Shown here one piece after another: positions 5,277-5,521 of a stretch of DNA of 5,521 bases. The notes below the pieces were generated by a model, which was not told where the DNA came from, did not search any database, and saw nothing but the letters and a program-made list of their open reading frames with translations. Origin of the DNA: Oscillospiraceae bacterium (GTDB lineage Bacteria; Bacillota; Clostridia; Oscillospirales; Acutalibacteraceae); contig JAQWBK010000101.1 of assembly GCA_028706415.1 (NCBI GenBank), forward strand, positions 1 through 5,521. The letters are read 5' to 3'. The position numbers and the translations under genes are program-made. Positions within the stretch are counted from its first letter, which is position 1, and the number at the start of each line of letters is the position of its first letter.

Positions 5277-5521
5277 ATGAATAAAAAGCCATTTTGGCAG
5301 CGGGTCAACCGTGGTTTTGTTGTTTCCATGGCACTGTTGGGTATTGTGTTTATTTATGTGGTTACAACCCAGGTTATGCTGGTGTTCGAGAAAACCGAGA
5401 TTGACAGCCTTGTCAACAATGTCCGTGAATTGATGGAAAGCACCACCATGCTAACCGATGAACAGGTGGACAGCTTAAAATCGGAGAGCGCGTTTCTTGC
5501 AGAACAAAAACGAATTAAAGG
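5277..5521 (+). CDS. Membrane-anchored protein of unknown function, N-terminal part
   Basis: The frame opens with ATG at 5277, has AAGGAG (5264-5269) at 7 nt and continues past the window end, so only the first 81 residues are seen. The N-terminus is basic (MNKKPFWQRVNR), followed by one clear transmembrane helix (about 14-36). A charged, probably helical stretch with repeated Glu, Asp, Lys and Ser then follows (38-81). The positive-inside rule suggests a cytoplasmic N-terminus and an extracellular remainder. This architecture would fit a sensor kinase, an anchored hydrolase or an uncharacterised envelope protein; the visible part does not allow a choice. It has its own promoter and stands apart from bofA, which is closed by a terminator. 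Confidence 0.8.
   Translation, partial: MNKKPFWQRVNRGFVVSMALLGIVFIYVVTTQVMLVFEKTEIDSLVNNVRELMESTTMLTDEQVDSLKSESAFLAEQKRIK

Overview
The window looks like chromosomal DNA from a spore-forming low-to-moderate-GC Firmicute, most likely a gut-type Clostridia (Oscillospiraceae/Ruminococcaceae-like). The reasons are the AAGGAG-type ribosome binding sites, a Clostridia-style mreC-mreD-PBP2 block, and a DUF2508-bofA pair, which is a sporulation-associated signature. Family assignments come from reading the translations; no database search was run. All recognised genes are on the + strand.

Layout. 1-236 is noncoding: a decayed intergenic repeat (about 41-124), then a Rho-independent terminator (145-187) and the mreC ribosome binding site. 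237-1085 is mreC, 1165-1716 is mreD and 1932-3989 is a class B penicillin-binding protein (PBP2/MrdA type); together they form the cell-elongation (elongasome) block. The mreD-mrdA gap (1717-1931) is almost filled by a MITE-like element with 15-nt terminal inverted repeats (1765-1914). 3990-4366 holds no convincing gene. It contains three strong stem-loops in a row (4041-4223), a terminator (4241-4285) and a weak candidate promoter. 4367-4630 is a DUF2508 (YaaL-like) protein and 4670-4939 a BofA-like membrane protein, followed by a strong terminator (4979-5031). 5032-5276 holds a short repeat, an inverted repeat and a good sigma-A promoter (5209-5236). That promoter drives an unrecognised membrane-anchored protein that runs off the window end (5277-5521).

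How the genes fit together. MreC and MreD are the membrane scaffold coupling cytoskeletal MreB to peptidoglycan synthesis, and the PBP is the matching transpeptidase. BofA belongs to sporulation: in Bacillus it holds back the intramembrane protease SpoIVFB, which activates sigma-K. In Bacillus, yaaL-bofA follows recR; here the pair follows an elongasome block and is separated from it by terminator and structured sequence, so it is probably a separate transcription unit.

No defence system, CRISPR array, tRNA or rRNA is visible. The most interesting content is noncoding: the tandem stem-loops at 4041-4223, which have two mutually exclusive pairings, and a set of related short repeats (GGTCACCT-containing and ACTTGAGARCAGTATWATA-containing) scattered at gene ends.
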